DNA of 7,082 nt from an uncultured Bacilli bacterium (GTDB taxonomy: Bacteria; Bacillota_I; Bacilli_A; ML615J-28; CAG-698). Below are positions 1 to 6,286 of this stretch, in pieces (position 1 is the stretch's first letter; each line of letters begins with the position of its first letter). Location: NCBI GenBank assembly GCA_947624315.1, contig CANQJU010000055.1, forward strand, positions 1-7,082, in the 5' to 3' direction. The notes below the pieces were generated by a model. That model had not been told where the DNA came from and did no database searches. It saw only the letters and a list, made by a program, of their open reading frames with translations. Position numbers and translations under genes: made by a program.

Positions 1-1
1 T

Positions 2-1228
2 GCTTTAGGATATAATAGTGATAATGATAGTTTATTTAAAAAGTTTTGGTTAAATGGTGATGAAGTAGTTCACGTTGTTGGAAAGGACATTTTAAGATTT
101 CATGCTATTTATTGGCCAATTATGTTAATGGCTTTAAATATTCCTATTAAGTATAAATTATATGCTCATGGATGGGTTTTAATGAAAGAAGGAAAAATGA
201 GCAAATCAGTTGGAAATATTGTTTATCCAATGGATGTTGTAAATCGTTATGGCCTTGATTCAATGAGATATTATTTAATTAGAGAAATGCCTTTAGGAAA
301 TGATTGCATTTTTTCCTATGAACGTTTTATTGAAAAGTTTAATACGGATTTAGCAAATGATTTAGGTAATTTAGTAAGTCGTACAATTGCGATGATAAAC
401 AAATACTTTAATGGACAAGTTGTTAAAAATGCATGTGACTATTTTGCTATTGATAAAGAATTAGAAGAACTTGTTAATTCTACTATTGAAAAGTATCATA
501 ATTCTTTCAGCAATTTCCGTTTCCAAAATGGTTTAAATGAAGTTTGGAATTTAATCAATAGAACTAATAAATATATTGATGAAACAGCCCCTTGGGTTTT
601 AGCTAAGGATGAAAGTAAAAAAGATGAACTTAATGATGTAATGTACCATTTATATGAAAGCATTCGCAATATTGCAATTATGCTTTTACCGGTAATGCCT
701 GATACATCAGAAAAGATATTGAATTATTTAAATAGTTCTAAAGAAAAATCACAATTTGCTACTTTAGGATTTGGAAATACTAAAGAAAATAAAGTTTGTG
801 AAAAAGCCGAACCTTTATTTAAGAGATTAGATTTAGAAGAAGAATTAAAATATCAACAAGAAGTAAGCCAAAAAGCTGCTAAGGAAAAGAAAAATAATTT
901 CAAAGACGAAATTACTATTGATGATTTTGCAAAACTTGACTTGCGAGTTGGTGAAGTATTAGATGCTAAGAAGATGGAAAAATCGGACAAGCTTTTAGTT
1001 ATGAAAGTTAAAATTGGTGAAGAGGTTCGCCAAATCGTTTCAGGAATTGCTAAACATTATTCTCCTGAAAGCATGGTTGGAAAAAAGGTAATTGTGGTAG
1101 CAAATTTGAAACCTGTTAAATTGCGCGGATATGATTCTGAAGGAATGATCTTAGCTGCTTCAAGTTCTGATGAATCTTTAGAGGTTGTTGAAATTAATAA
1201 AGAGCCATCAGGGGCTAAAATTAGTTAG
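2..1228 (+). CDS. metG: Methionyl-tRNA synthetase, C-terminal 408 residues (5' end outside window)
   Basis: Cytoplasmic class I aminoacyl-tRNA synthetase that charges tRNA-Met using ATP. The frame is open from position 2, so the ATG at 122 is an internal methionine, not the start. Visible residues 65-69 (nt 194-208) are KMSKS, the ATP-binding signature loop, preceded by the conserved HGWVLMKEG. A helical anticodon-binding domain follows, including DLANDLGNL and the ETAPW element. A charged linker leads to a C-terminal EMAPII/Arc1p-like tRNA-binding domain (about nt 905-1205; FAKLDLRVGEV, then VSGIAKHY and VANLKPVKLRG). That appended dimerisation/tRNA-binding domain marks the long bacterial form, usually about 650 residues. 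The HIGH motif and any zinc-binding knuckle lie upstream of the window. The stop is TAG, and yitT begins 11 nt later, suggesting co-transcription. Identification is secure. Confidence 0.97.
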   Translation, partial: ALGYNSDNDSLFKKFWLNGDEVVHVVGKDILRFHAIYWPIMLMALNIPIKYKLYAHGWVLMKEGKMSKSVGNIVYPMDVVNRYGLDSMRYYLIREMPLGNDCIFSYERFIEKFNTDLANDLGNLVSRTIAMINKYFNGQVVKNACDYFAIDKELEELVNSTIEKYHNSFSNFRFQNGLNEVWNLINRTNKYIDETAPWVLAKDESKKDELNDVMYHLYESIRNIAIMLLPVMPDTSEKILNYLNSSKEKSQFATLGFGNTKENKVCEKAEPLFKRLDLEEELKYQQEVSQKAAKEKKNNFKDEITIDDFAKLDLRVGEVLDAKKMEKSDKLLVMKVKIGEEVRQIVSGIAKHYSPESMVGKKVIVVANLKPVKLRGYDSEGMILAASSSDESLEVVEINKEPSGAKIS

Positions 1229-1239
1229 TTGGTGAAGAA

Positions 1240-2145
1240 ATGGGAAAAGTATCACAATTTATAAAAAGTAGAAGTTTTCAAGGTGTATTAGGAATGATAC
1301 TTGGCGCAGTAATTTATAGCGCTGGAGTTGTCTTTATATTGGATTTAGGTAATTTTTATGCTGGTGGAATTACTGGTATTTCACAGATTATTCAAACGAT
1401 TTTTAGTAAAGGAGCATTGCATTTATTCCCGGGTTTCAAAAGTATCTTTGTGGCTGTTATGAATGTACCTTTGTTCTTGATTGGTTGGCGAGGAGTAAGT
1501 AAAAGATTTGCGGTTTTAAGCTTGTCGGCAGTTATTATTCAAACTGTTACTATGGCTTTATTTGAGCTTTTACAAGACTATGGTTTTAATCCTTTACAAG
1601 AATTACAATCAGATAAATTAACACTAGCTATTTTAGGTGGTTTGGTTTTAGGACTTGGTAATGGTATTTGTCTAAAAAGTGGAGCATCTACTGGTGGAAT
1701 GGACATTATCAACCAATTTCTTTCATTTAAAAAGAAAACATCATTTACTAAAATATCTTTTTCAATAGATTTTTGTATCATTGTAACAGGTGGTTTAGTT
1801 GGTGATATTAAAGTTGCCATTTATACTATTGTTAGATTAATTTGTAGTATATTAGTAATGGATAAAGTTTATACAATTTATAAATATGTTAAATTATCAA
1901 TTGTCACAGAAGAAAAGAATCGTATGCGCGATGCTTTAGTAAATAAGTTTGTTCATGGTTTGACTATTTATGCAGCAACAGGTGGATATTCTAATACACC
2001 TAAGTATGTATTTGAAACAGTAATACTAACTTATGAAATTGCTGATTATCGAGATATAGTTCATCAGATTGATCCAAATTGCTTTGTTACATATACAGCA
2101 ATTAAATCAATTGATGGTCATTATACAAGAAAAACAATAAGCTAA
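1240..2145 (+). CDS. YitT family (DUF161/DUF2179) integral membrane protein
   Basis: A 301-residue polytopic membrane protein of the YitT family, whose biochemical role is not established. The first ~210 residues carry hydrophobic segments at about 14-35, 67-83, 91-110, 127-145, 172-188 and 192-208. Two related glycine-rich motifs, GGITGISQII (42-51) and SGASTGGMDII (147-157), form the internal repeat typical of the family. Residues ~218-292 form the soluble C-terminal DUF2179 domain, with the characteristic IDPNCFVTYTAIKSIDGHY ending. The length is normal for the family. The ATG at 1240 follows GGTGA (1231-1235) at close spacing and gives a natural basic N-terminus. It lies 11 nt after metG and has no terminator behind it, so transcripts may run on toward rplM. 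Paralogues are common in Bacilli, so no specific symbol is given. Confidence 0.9.
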   Translation: MGKVSQFIKSRSFQGVLGMILGAVIYSAGVVFILDLGNFYAGGITGISQIIQTIFSKGALHLFPGFKSIFVAVMNVPLFLIGWRGVSKRFAVLSLSAVIIQTVTMALFELLQDYGFNPLQELQSDKLTLAILGGLVLGLGNGICLKSGASTGGMDIINQFLSFKKKTSFTKISFSIDFCIIVTGGLVGDIKVAIYTIVRLICSILVMDKVYTIYKYVKLSIVTEEKNRMRDALVNKFVHGLTIYAATGGYSNTPKYVFETVILTYEIADYRDIVHQIDPNCFVTYTAIKSIDGHYTRKTIS

Positions 2146-2168
2146 GGTATTAATAAATGCAAAAAAAC

Positions 2169-2189
2169 ATTTGACAATGATAGTCAAAT
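2169..2189. repeat. Inverted repeat overlapping the rplM -35 box
   Basis: ATTTGAC (2169-2175) and GTCAAAT (2183-2189) are perfect inverted copies around a 7-nt centre. The left arm contains most of the -35 hexamer and the right arm lies in the spacer. No T-run follows, so it is unlikely to be a terminator for metG-yitT. It could be a repressor site or a chance palindrome; nothing in the window identifies a cognate regulator. Confidence 0.4.
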
Positions 2190-2199
2190 ATTGTATAAT
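2171..2199 (+). promoter_or_regulatory. Sigma-A-type promoter of rplM-rpsI
   Basis: Perfect consensus hexamers TTGACA (2171-2176) and TATAAT (2194-2199) are separated by 17 bp. Transcription would start near 2206, giving a leader of about 97 nt before rplM. Such a strong promoter fits a ribosomal protein operon. The -35 box lies inside a 7-bp inverted repeat (2169-2189). Confidence 0.9.
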
Positions 2200-2205
2200 A
2201 TACAA

Positions 2206-2302
2206 GGTACATTTTATTTATCCCACAATAAATAATAAGCCCTGCTGAATCAAATATTCCACGTATTTGATGAATTATTTTTAAAATAACAGGAGAGAAA
2301 AA
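2206..2302 (+). promoter_or_regulatory. Structured 5' leader of rplM, candidate L13 autoregulatory leader
   Basis: The leader between the predicted start site and rplM can fold into two stacked helices. The outer helix pairs AAATAAT (2230-2236) with ATTATTT (2274-2280). The inner one pairs ATCAAATA (2249-2256) with TATTTGAT (2264-2271) across a 7-nt loop. Between them is an asymmetric internal loop, AAGCCCTGCTGA (2237-2248) opposite GA (2272-2273). The GC-rich internal loop stands out in an AT-rich leader, as expected for a protein-binding site. Leaders bound by L13 are known upstream of rplM in Bacillota, and position and shape match, but a covariance-model match was not tested. The Shine-Dalgarno sequence AGGAG (2291-2295) lies 10 nt beyond the outer helix. 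Confidence 0.6.
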
Positions 2303-2740
2303 ATGAATAAAAGTTATATGGCTAATGCTCAAACTATTGAACGTAAATGGTTTGTTGTAGATGCTACAGATTTAGTTTTAGGTCGTTTATCTACAGAAGT
2401 TGCTTCACTTTTAAAAGGTAAACATAAACCTACATACACACCACATGTTGATTGTGGAGATTACGTTATTATTATAAATGCTGATAAGGTTGTTTTGACA
2501 GGAAACAAATTAGATGACAAATTATATTATCGTCATTCTGGATATCCTGGTGGATTAAAAAGCAGAACTGCTAAGAGAATGTTAGAATTACAACCTCAAA
2601 AGGTTTTAGAAAAATCTATTAGAGGTATGTTACCTAAAAATCGTTTAGGTGAAGATATGTATAGAAAACTTTTTGTTTATGCAGGAAGTGAACATCCACA
2701 TCAAGCACAAAAACCTGAAGTTTATACATTGAGAGGCTAG
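2303..2740 (+). CDS. rplM: 50S ribosomal protein L13 (uL13)
   Basis: Large-subunit protein that binds 23S rRNA early in 50S assembly. The 145 residues match the usual bacterial length from end to end: the N-terminal IERKW, then GRLSTEVASLLKGKHKP, the TPHVDCGDYVIIINADKV segment, YYRHSGYPGGLKSRTA, RGMLPKNRLG and the terminal EHPHQAQKPEVYTLRG. The ATG at 2303 is 7 nt after AGGAG (2291-2295) and gives the N-terminus expected for Bacilli; the in-frame ATG at 2318 would lose conserved residues. It is first in a two-gene operon with rpsI. The stop codon TAG overlaps the rpsI Shine-Dalgarno sequence. Expression is probably controlled through the structured leader upstream. Confidence 0.99.
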   Translation: MNKSYMANAQTIERKWFVVDATDLVLGRLSTEVASLLKGKHKPTYTPHVDCGDYVIIINADKVVLTGNKLDDKLYYRHSGYPGGLKSRTAKRMLELQPQKVLEKSIRGMLPKNRLGEDMYRKLFVYAGSEHPHQAQKPEVYTLRG

Positions 2741-2752
2741 GAGGAATAAAAT

Positions 2753-3145
2753 ATGGCAAAAGTACAATATTATGGTACTGGTAGACGTAAGAGCTCTGTT
2801 GCTAGAGTTCGTTTAGTTCCTGGTACTGGAAAAATTACTATTAATGATCGTGATTTTGTTGATTATGTTCCATCAGCAGCCGTTCGTCTAGATGTTTTAC
2901 AACCACTTAACTTAACAAACACAAATACAAGTTATGATGTATTAGTAAATGTTTGTGGTGGTGGAATTGTTGGTCAAGCTGGTGCAATTCGTCATGGAAT
3001 TAGTCGAGCTTTATTAGAAGTTAATCCTGATTATCGTTCAGTGCTTAAAAAAGCTGGCATGTTGACTCGTGATTCTCGTGCTAAAGAACGTAAGAAATAT
3101 GGTCTTAAAGCCGCAAGACGTGCGCCACAATTTTCAAAACGTTAG
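2753..3145 (+). CDS. rpsI: 30S ribosomal protein S9 (uS9)
   Basis: Small-subunit head protein whose C-terminal tail reaches the P-site tRNA. The 130 residues are full length: the N-terminal YYGTGRRKSSVARVRL motif, GTGKITIND, the glycine-rich VCGGGIVGQAGAIRHGISRAL segment (about 62-83) and the basic tail RKKYGLKAARRAPQFSKR, whose final SKR is the tRNA-contacting end. The start at 2753 is preceded by AGGAGG (2739-2744), which overlaps the rplM stop codon, with 8 nt spacing. The rplM-rpsI pairing is one of the most conserved in bacteria. The operon ends at an intrinsic terminator 4 nt after the stop. Confidence 0.99.
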   Translation: MAKVQYYGTGRRKSSVARVRLVPGTGKITINDRDFVDYVPSAAVRLDVLQPLNLTNTNTSYDVLVNVCGGGIVGQAGAIRHGISRALLEVNPDYRSVLKKAGMLTRDSRAKERKKYGLKAARRAPQFSKR

Positions 3146-3149
3146 TATT

Positions 3150-3181
3150 AATGCAGATAGTTTTATCTGCATTTTTATTTT
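3150..3181 (+). terminator. Intrinsic terminator of rplM-rpsI
   Basis: ATGCAGATA (3151-3159) pairs perfectly with TATCTGCAT (3164-3172) across a GTTT tetraloop, with one more A-T pair possible at 3150/3173. The stem runs into TTTTATTTT (3173-3181). The opposite strand has no comparable T-run, so it should act in the + direction only. It separates the ribosomal protein operon from cysS. Confidence 0.93.
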
Positions 3182-3199
3182 GAAAAAAAAGTAAAAATC

Positions 3200-3228
3200 T
3201 TTACAATTTTATTTATTATGTATATAAT
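3200..3228 (+). promoter_or_regulatory. Sigma-A-type promoter of the cysS operon
   Basis: TTTACA (3200-3205, five of six consensus bases) and a perfect TATAAT (3223-3228) are 17 bp apart. The predicted start near 3235 leaves a leader of only about 30 nt, too short for a T-box, so cysS is unlikely to be under tRNA-sensing antitermination here. It would drive cysS, mrnC, rlmB and the sigma factor gene. Confidence 0.8.
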
Positions 3229-3263
3229 AATAGTGTGTAAATAATATTTATGGAGATATAAAA

Positions 3264-4616
3264 ATGATTAAATTATATAATTCATTAACAAATAAGATTG
3301 AAGAATTTAAAACTATCAAAGACAATGAAGTTATGATGTATGTATGCGGTCCAACTGTCTATAGTAATATTCACATTGGTAACTCTCGTCCCGTTATTTT
3401 CTTTGATACAGTATCAAGATTTTTTAAATATGTTGGTTATAAAGTCACTTATGTCTCTAACTTTACTGATATAGATGATAAGATTATCAAAAGAGCAAAA
3501 GAAGAAGGCGTAAGTGAAAAGGAAATAAGTGAAAAATATATTAGAGAAATTAGTAATACATATAAAAGACTTAACTGCTTACCTCATGATGTTAATCCGA
3601 AAGTAACAGAATCAATTGATGAAATTATAAATTTCATTAAAGATCTTGTTGATAAGGATTGTGCATATGTTGTTGATGGTGATGTTTATTTTGATGTATC
3701 TAAAGCTAAAAATTATGGAATTTTAAGCGGCCAAAGTATAGACAATCTTATTAAGGGCGCTCGTATTGAACAAAATGAAAAAAAGAAAAATCCTATTGAT
3801 TTTACTTTGTGGAAAAAAACTGATGAAGGAATACAATGGGATTCCCCATGGGGTATGGGTAGACCTGGTTGGCATACTGAGTGCGTAGTAATGATTAATG
3901 ATATTTTTCATGGCCCTATTGATATACATGGTGGAGGTCTTGATTTAAAGTTTCCTCATCATGATAATGAAATTGCTCAAGCTGTGTGCCAATATGATAA
4001 CCAAATTGCTAACTATTGGATGCATAATGGTAGAATTAATTTTGATGGTGAGAAAATGAGCAAATCTTTAGGAAATGTTTTATGGGCTAATGATTTACTT
4101 GATAAGGTTCCTTTTCAAGTATATAGATTAATGATTTTAAATGTGCCTTATCGTCAACCACTAAATTATAAAGATGATTTATTGCAACAAGCAAGTAATG
4201 ATTATGAGAAAATTAAAAGAGCATATATTAGCTTGTTTAGATGCCTTGAAGTTGAAAAGAAAGCTTTAGGCAAAAAAGAAGTCCAAAAGGATGAACTTGT
4301 TAACCTTAAAAATGAATTTATTGAAGCAATGTCTAATGACTTTAATACCGCTAATGCTATTACTGTTGTTTTCCAACTTGTTAAAGTGGTTAATAATTAT
4401 GTTAGAGATAAGAACATTGATGTTAAAGATTTACAAGAAGCTTTACAACTATTTGATGAATTCTTATGGGTTTTAGGAATTGAAACAAATTTACAAGAAT
4501 TAACTAGCGAAGAAAAAGAAATTGTTAGTAAATGGCAAGAAGCTCGTAATTTAAAAGATTTTGCTAAAGCTGATGAATTGAGAAAAATAATTAATGAAAG
4601 AAATATTTTAATATAA
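3264..4616 (+). CDS. cysS: Cysteinyl-tRNA synthetase
   Basis: Cytoplasmic class I synthetase that charges tRNA-Cys. The HIGH-type motif is HIGN at residues 37-40 and KMSKS is at 264-268. The four zinc ligands used for cysteine discrimination are present: Cys28 in MYVCGPT, Cys207 in WHTEC, and His232 and Glu236 in FPHHDNE, in register with the E. coli enzyme. The helical anticodon-binding part follows. At 450 residues it is slightly short: it ends RKIINERNILI, whereas many homologues continue for a dozen or so residues with a D-x-P-x-G-T-x-W type tail. The ATG at 3264 follows GGAGA (3252-3256) with 7 nt spacing. Its TAA shares one base with the mrnC ATG. It is the first gene of the cysS-mrnC-rlmB-sigma factor operon. 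Confidence 0.98.
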   Translation: MIKLYNSLTNKIEEFKTIKDNEVMMYVCGPTVYSNIHIGNSRPVIFFDTVSRFFKYVGYKVTYVSNFTDIDDKIIKRAKEEGVSEKEISEKYIREISNTYKRLNCLPHDVNPKVTESIDEIINFIKDLVDKDCAYVVDGDVYFDVSKAKNYGILSGQSIDNLIKGARIEQNEKKKNPIDFTLWKKTDEGIQWDSPWGMGRPGWHTECVVMINDIFHGPIDIHGGGLDLKFPHHDNEIAQAVCQYDNQIANYWMHNGRINFDGEKMSKSLGNVLWANDLLDKVPFQVYRLMILNVPYRQPLNYKDDLLQQASNDYEKIKRAYISLFRCLEVEKKALGKKEVQKDELVNLKNEFIEAMSNDFNTANAITVVFQLVKVVNNYVRDKNIDVKDLQEALQLFDEFLWVLGIETNLQELTSEEKEIVSKWQEARNLKDFAKADELRKIINERNILI

Positions 4617-5005
4617 TGAATATTGAATTATTAAATGGTGCTAATTTAGCCTTTATTGGCGATGCTTATTATGAATTATATATTAGAAAGTATTGTCTAA
4701 ATAAAGGAATAACAAATCAAAAAGAATTACATAAAGAATGTGTTAAATTTGTTAGTGCTCATGCTCATGCTTTAATATATGAAAAAATATCAGAGAATAA
4801 TATTTTAAACGATATGGAAAAGAATATCTTTAAAAGAGGTCGCAATCATCATTTTAAATCAAATCGTAAAAATATTAATCCTATTGAATATGCTATTAGT
4901 TCTGGGTTTGAATCACTAATTGGATATTTATATTTAAAAGAGGATTTTTCTCGATTAGATGATTTATTAAAGTTTGCAATTGAGGTAATAGAAAACAATG
5001 AATAA
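4616..5005 (+). CDS. mrnC: Mini-ribonuclease III (23S rRNA maturation)
   Basis: Dimeric double-strand-specific endoribonuclease with an RNase III catalytic domain but no dsRNA-binding domain; in Bacillus it trims the ends of 23S rRNA precursors. The 129 residues are typical for the family. The catalytic signature NLAFIGDAYYELYIR (10-24, Asp16) and the second acidic helix SGFESLIGYLYL (96-107, Glu99) are present, as is the family-specific KRGRN (73-77). The gene starts inside the cysS stop codon (TAATG, 1-nt overlap) without a convincing Shine-Dalgarno sequence, so it probably depends on translational coupling to cysS. It overlaps rlmB by 8 nt. The cysS-mrnC-rlmB order is the standard Bacilli arrangement and supports the call. 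Confidence 0.95.
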   Translation: MNIELLNGANLAFIGDAYYELYIRKYCLNKGITNQKELHKECVKFVSAHAHALIYEKISENNILNDMEKNIFKRGRNHHFKSNRKNINPIEYAISSGFESLIGYLYLKEDFSRLDDLLKFAIEVIENNE

Positions 5006-5699
5006 AATAGTTTGTGGGAAGAATGCTGTAAGAGAAGCAATTGTTAGTAGTAGAGTAAATAAACTTTACTTACAAGCATTTAATGATGAATTTATCAATT
5101 TAGCAAAAAAGTATAGTATAGATTATCAAATAATTGGCAAAGATAAAATGGAACAGATGACAACTGAAAACCATCAAGGCATTATTGCTTTAGTCAAAGA
5201 TTATCAATATTATAATTTAGAGCAAATAATGAATACAAATAAGCATTCATTAATTGTTATTTTGGATGGATTAAAAGATCCTCATAATTTAGGAGCAATT
5301 ATAAGAACATGCGAAGCAACAAAAGTTGATGGAGTTATTATTCCTAAAAACAGAAGTGTTAGAATTAATGAAACTGTTAGCAAAGTTTCAACAGGTGCTA
5401 TTGAATATGTTAAAGTTTGTGAGGTTACAAATATTTCACAAACTATTGATAAACTTAAGAAAAATGGATATTGGATTGTTGGCGCTGAACACGAAGCGAG
5501 AAGTCAAAATTATTGGGATTTAAATTATGATATGCCAATTGCTTTAGTGATTGGATCAGAGGGGGAAGGTATTTCTCGTTTGATTAAGGAAAAATGTGAT
5601 TTTTTAATTGATATACCAATGGAAGGTCAGATTAATTCCCTTAATGCTTCAGTAAGCACAGCAATAATTATATATGAAATAAAAAGACAACAAAGATAG
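4998..5699 (+). CDS. rlmB: 23S rRNA (guanosine-2'-O-)-methyltransferase RlmB-like, SpoU/TrmH family
   Basis: SPOUT-fold methyltransferase that uses S-adenosylmethionine to 2'-O-methylate RNA; in this neighbourhood it corresponds to YacO/RlmB, whose E. coli relative modifies G2251 of 23S rRNA. The 233 residues comprise an N-terminal substrate-binding domain (about 1-75; CGKNAVREAI and ENHQGIIALV) and a catalytic domain with the three SpoU motifs: NLGAIIRTCEA (97-107, Arg103), ALVIGSEGEGIS (182-193) and IPMEGQINSLNASVSTAI (206-223). The last contributes to the trefoil-knot cofactor pocket. The start at 4998 lies inside mrnC (8-nt overlap), with GAGGT at 4982-4986 upstream. The TAG stop overlaps the Shine-Dalgarno sequence of the next gene. 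The family is certain; the exact target nucleotide is inferred. Confidence 0.93.
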   Translation: MNKIVCGKNAVREAIVSSRVNKLYLQAFNDEFINLAKKYSIDYQIIGKDKMEQMTTENHQGIIALVKDYQYYNLEQIMNTNKHSLIVILDGLKDPHNLGAIIRTCEATKVDGVIIPKNRSVRINETVSKVSTGAIEYVKVCEVTNISQTIDKLKKNGYWIVGAEHEARSQNYWDLNYDMPIALVIGSEGEGISRLIKEKCDFLIDIPMEGQINSLNASVSTAIIIYEIKRQQR

Positions 5700-5709
5700 G
5701 GGATAATGT

Positions 5710-6234
5710 ATGTGTCAGTATAATGATAATGAATTATTATACTTGATTTACGAAAAAGAGGATGCTGCTTTAGAAGTGATATTTGATAAGTATAAACCAA
5801 TGATTTTAAGAAGAATCAAAGAATTTAAAGTTGTTTATTGCAATTATGATGACTTTTATCAAGAAGGTTTATTAATGCTTAAAAAAGCTGTTGAGACTTT
5901 TGATTCAAGTTATAATAAAACTTTTAATAGATATTTTGATTTGATTTTGCAAAGAAGATTTATTCGATTAGTTCAAAATGAAAAAGATTATAACTATAAT
6001 ATAACATTAAAAGATTATGAGTTTTTCGAGTGCTTTGAAGACACTTCAACTGTGAAAACATTAATGGATATTGATTGTGGATCACTTAGTAGGTTTGAAC
6101 GTCAAGTCTTTGAAAAATTATATAAAGAAAATAAAGAAATTAGTAAAATTAGTGATGAATTGGGATGCAATGTAGAATGTATTTATAATGCATCAGCAAG
6201 AGCTAAAAAGAAACTTCGAAAAAAATACCTATAA
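5710..6234 (+). CDS. sigH: SigH-type alternative sigma factor (sigma-70 family)
   Basis: A 174-residue RNA polymerase sigma factor with regions 2 and 4 only. Region 2 spans about 16-88, with YDDFYQEGLLMLKKAVETFD (46-65) as the core-binding part and the -10 recognition segment near 70-88. Region 4 spans about 125-173 (LSRFERQVFEKLY, then EISKISDELGCNVECIYNA as the helix-turn-helix, then RAKKKLRKKYL). That C-terminus resembles B. subtilis SigH, and the place between rlmB and rpmG is the sigH position. It is shorter than the ~218-residue Bacillus SigH. SigH governs entry into sporulation in Bacillus, and related factors govern competence in Staphylococcus; the regulon here cannot be told from the window. 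AGGGGA (5698-5703) precedes ATG 5710 by 6 nt; an ATG at 5706 is out of frame. No terminator follows. Confidence 0.85.
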   Translation: MCQYNDNELLYLIYEKEDAALEVIFDKYKPMILRRIKEFKVVYCNYDDFYQEGLLMLKKAVETFDSSYNKTFNRYFDLILQRRFIRLVQNEKDYNYNITLKDYEFFECFEDTSTVKTLMDIDCGSLSRFERQVFEKLYKENKEISKISDELGCNVECIYNASARAKKKLRKKYL

Positions 6235-6248
6235 GTAAAAACCCACTC

Positions 6249-6277
6249 TTGACAAAATACAAATTTTTTGGTAAAAT
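6249..6277 (+). promoter_or_regulatory. Sigma-A-type extended -10 promoter of rpmG-secE-nusG
   Basis: TTGACA (6249-6254) and TAAAAT (6272-6277) are 17 bp apart. TG at 6269-6270 with one intervening base makes an extended -10. The predicted start near 6284 gives a leader of about 18 nt before rpmG, just enough for the Shine-Dalgarno sequence. This lets the rpmG-secE-nusG unit be transcribed independently of the cysS operon. Confidence 0.82.
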
Positions 6278-6286
6278 AATTTGTAT
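6257..6286. repeat. 9-bp inverted repeat enclosing the rpmG -10 box
   Basis: ATACAAATT (6257-6265) and AATTTGTAT (6278-6286) are perfect inverted copies with a 12-nt centre that contains the extended -10 element. The arms are 21 bp apart centre to centre, about two helical turns, on one face of the DNA. Inside, TTTT (6266-6269) and AAAA (6273-6276) can continue the pairing with a one-base bulge. The geometry suits a dimeric regulator blocking the promoter; it could also be a hairpin in transcripts reading through from the sigma factor gene. Confidence 0.5.

Noticed and set aside
9..17. TATAAT-like -10 box at 11-16
   Set aside because: It lies within metG coding sequence, has no -35 partner visible, and such matches are frequent in AT-rich DNA.
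122..1228. A separate gene starting at ATG 122
   Set aside because: The same frame is open to the window edge, and the upstream codons encode conserved methionyl-tRNA synthetase sequence (VVGKDILRFHAIYWP), so this ATG is internal.
1578..1820. Antisense open frame within yitT
   Set aside because: It has no ribosome binding site or recognisable protein features, and the sense strand encodes a clear family member.
2150..2332. Antisense open frame across the rplM promoter and leader
   Set aside because: It covers a strong promoter and a structured leader on the other strand, lacks a ribosome binding site and resembles no protein I know.
3191..3204. Small palindrome GTAAA-N4-TTTAC over the cysS -35 box
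   Set aside because: Five A/T-rich pairs are too little to separate from chance, and half of it is fixed by the -35 hexamer.
3182..3263. T-box riboswitch upstream of cysS
   Set aside because: The predicted leader is only about 30 nt, and no T-box sequence or antiterminator structure fits between the terminator and the gene.
3723..3929. Antisense open frame within cysS
   Set aside because: It lies opposite the conserved CysRS catalytic region and shows no initiation signal.
4291..4476. Leu-rich +2-frame open frame inside cysS
   Set aside because: Its composition is the shifted reading of A/T-rich Asp/Glu/Lys codons, with no independent start signal.
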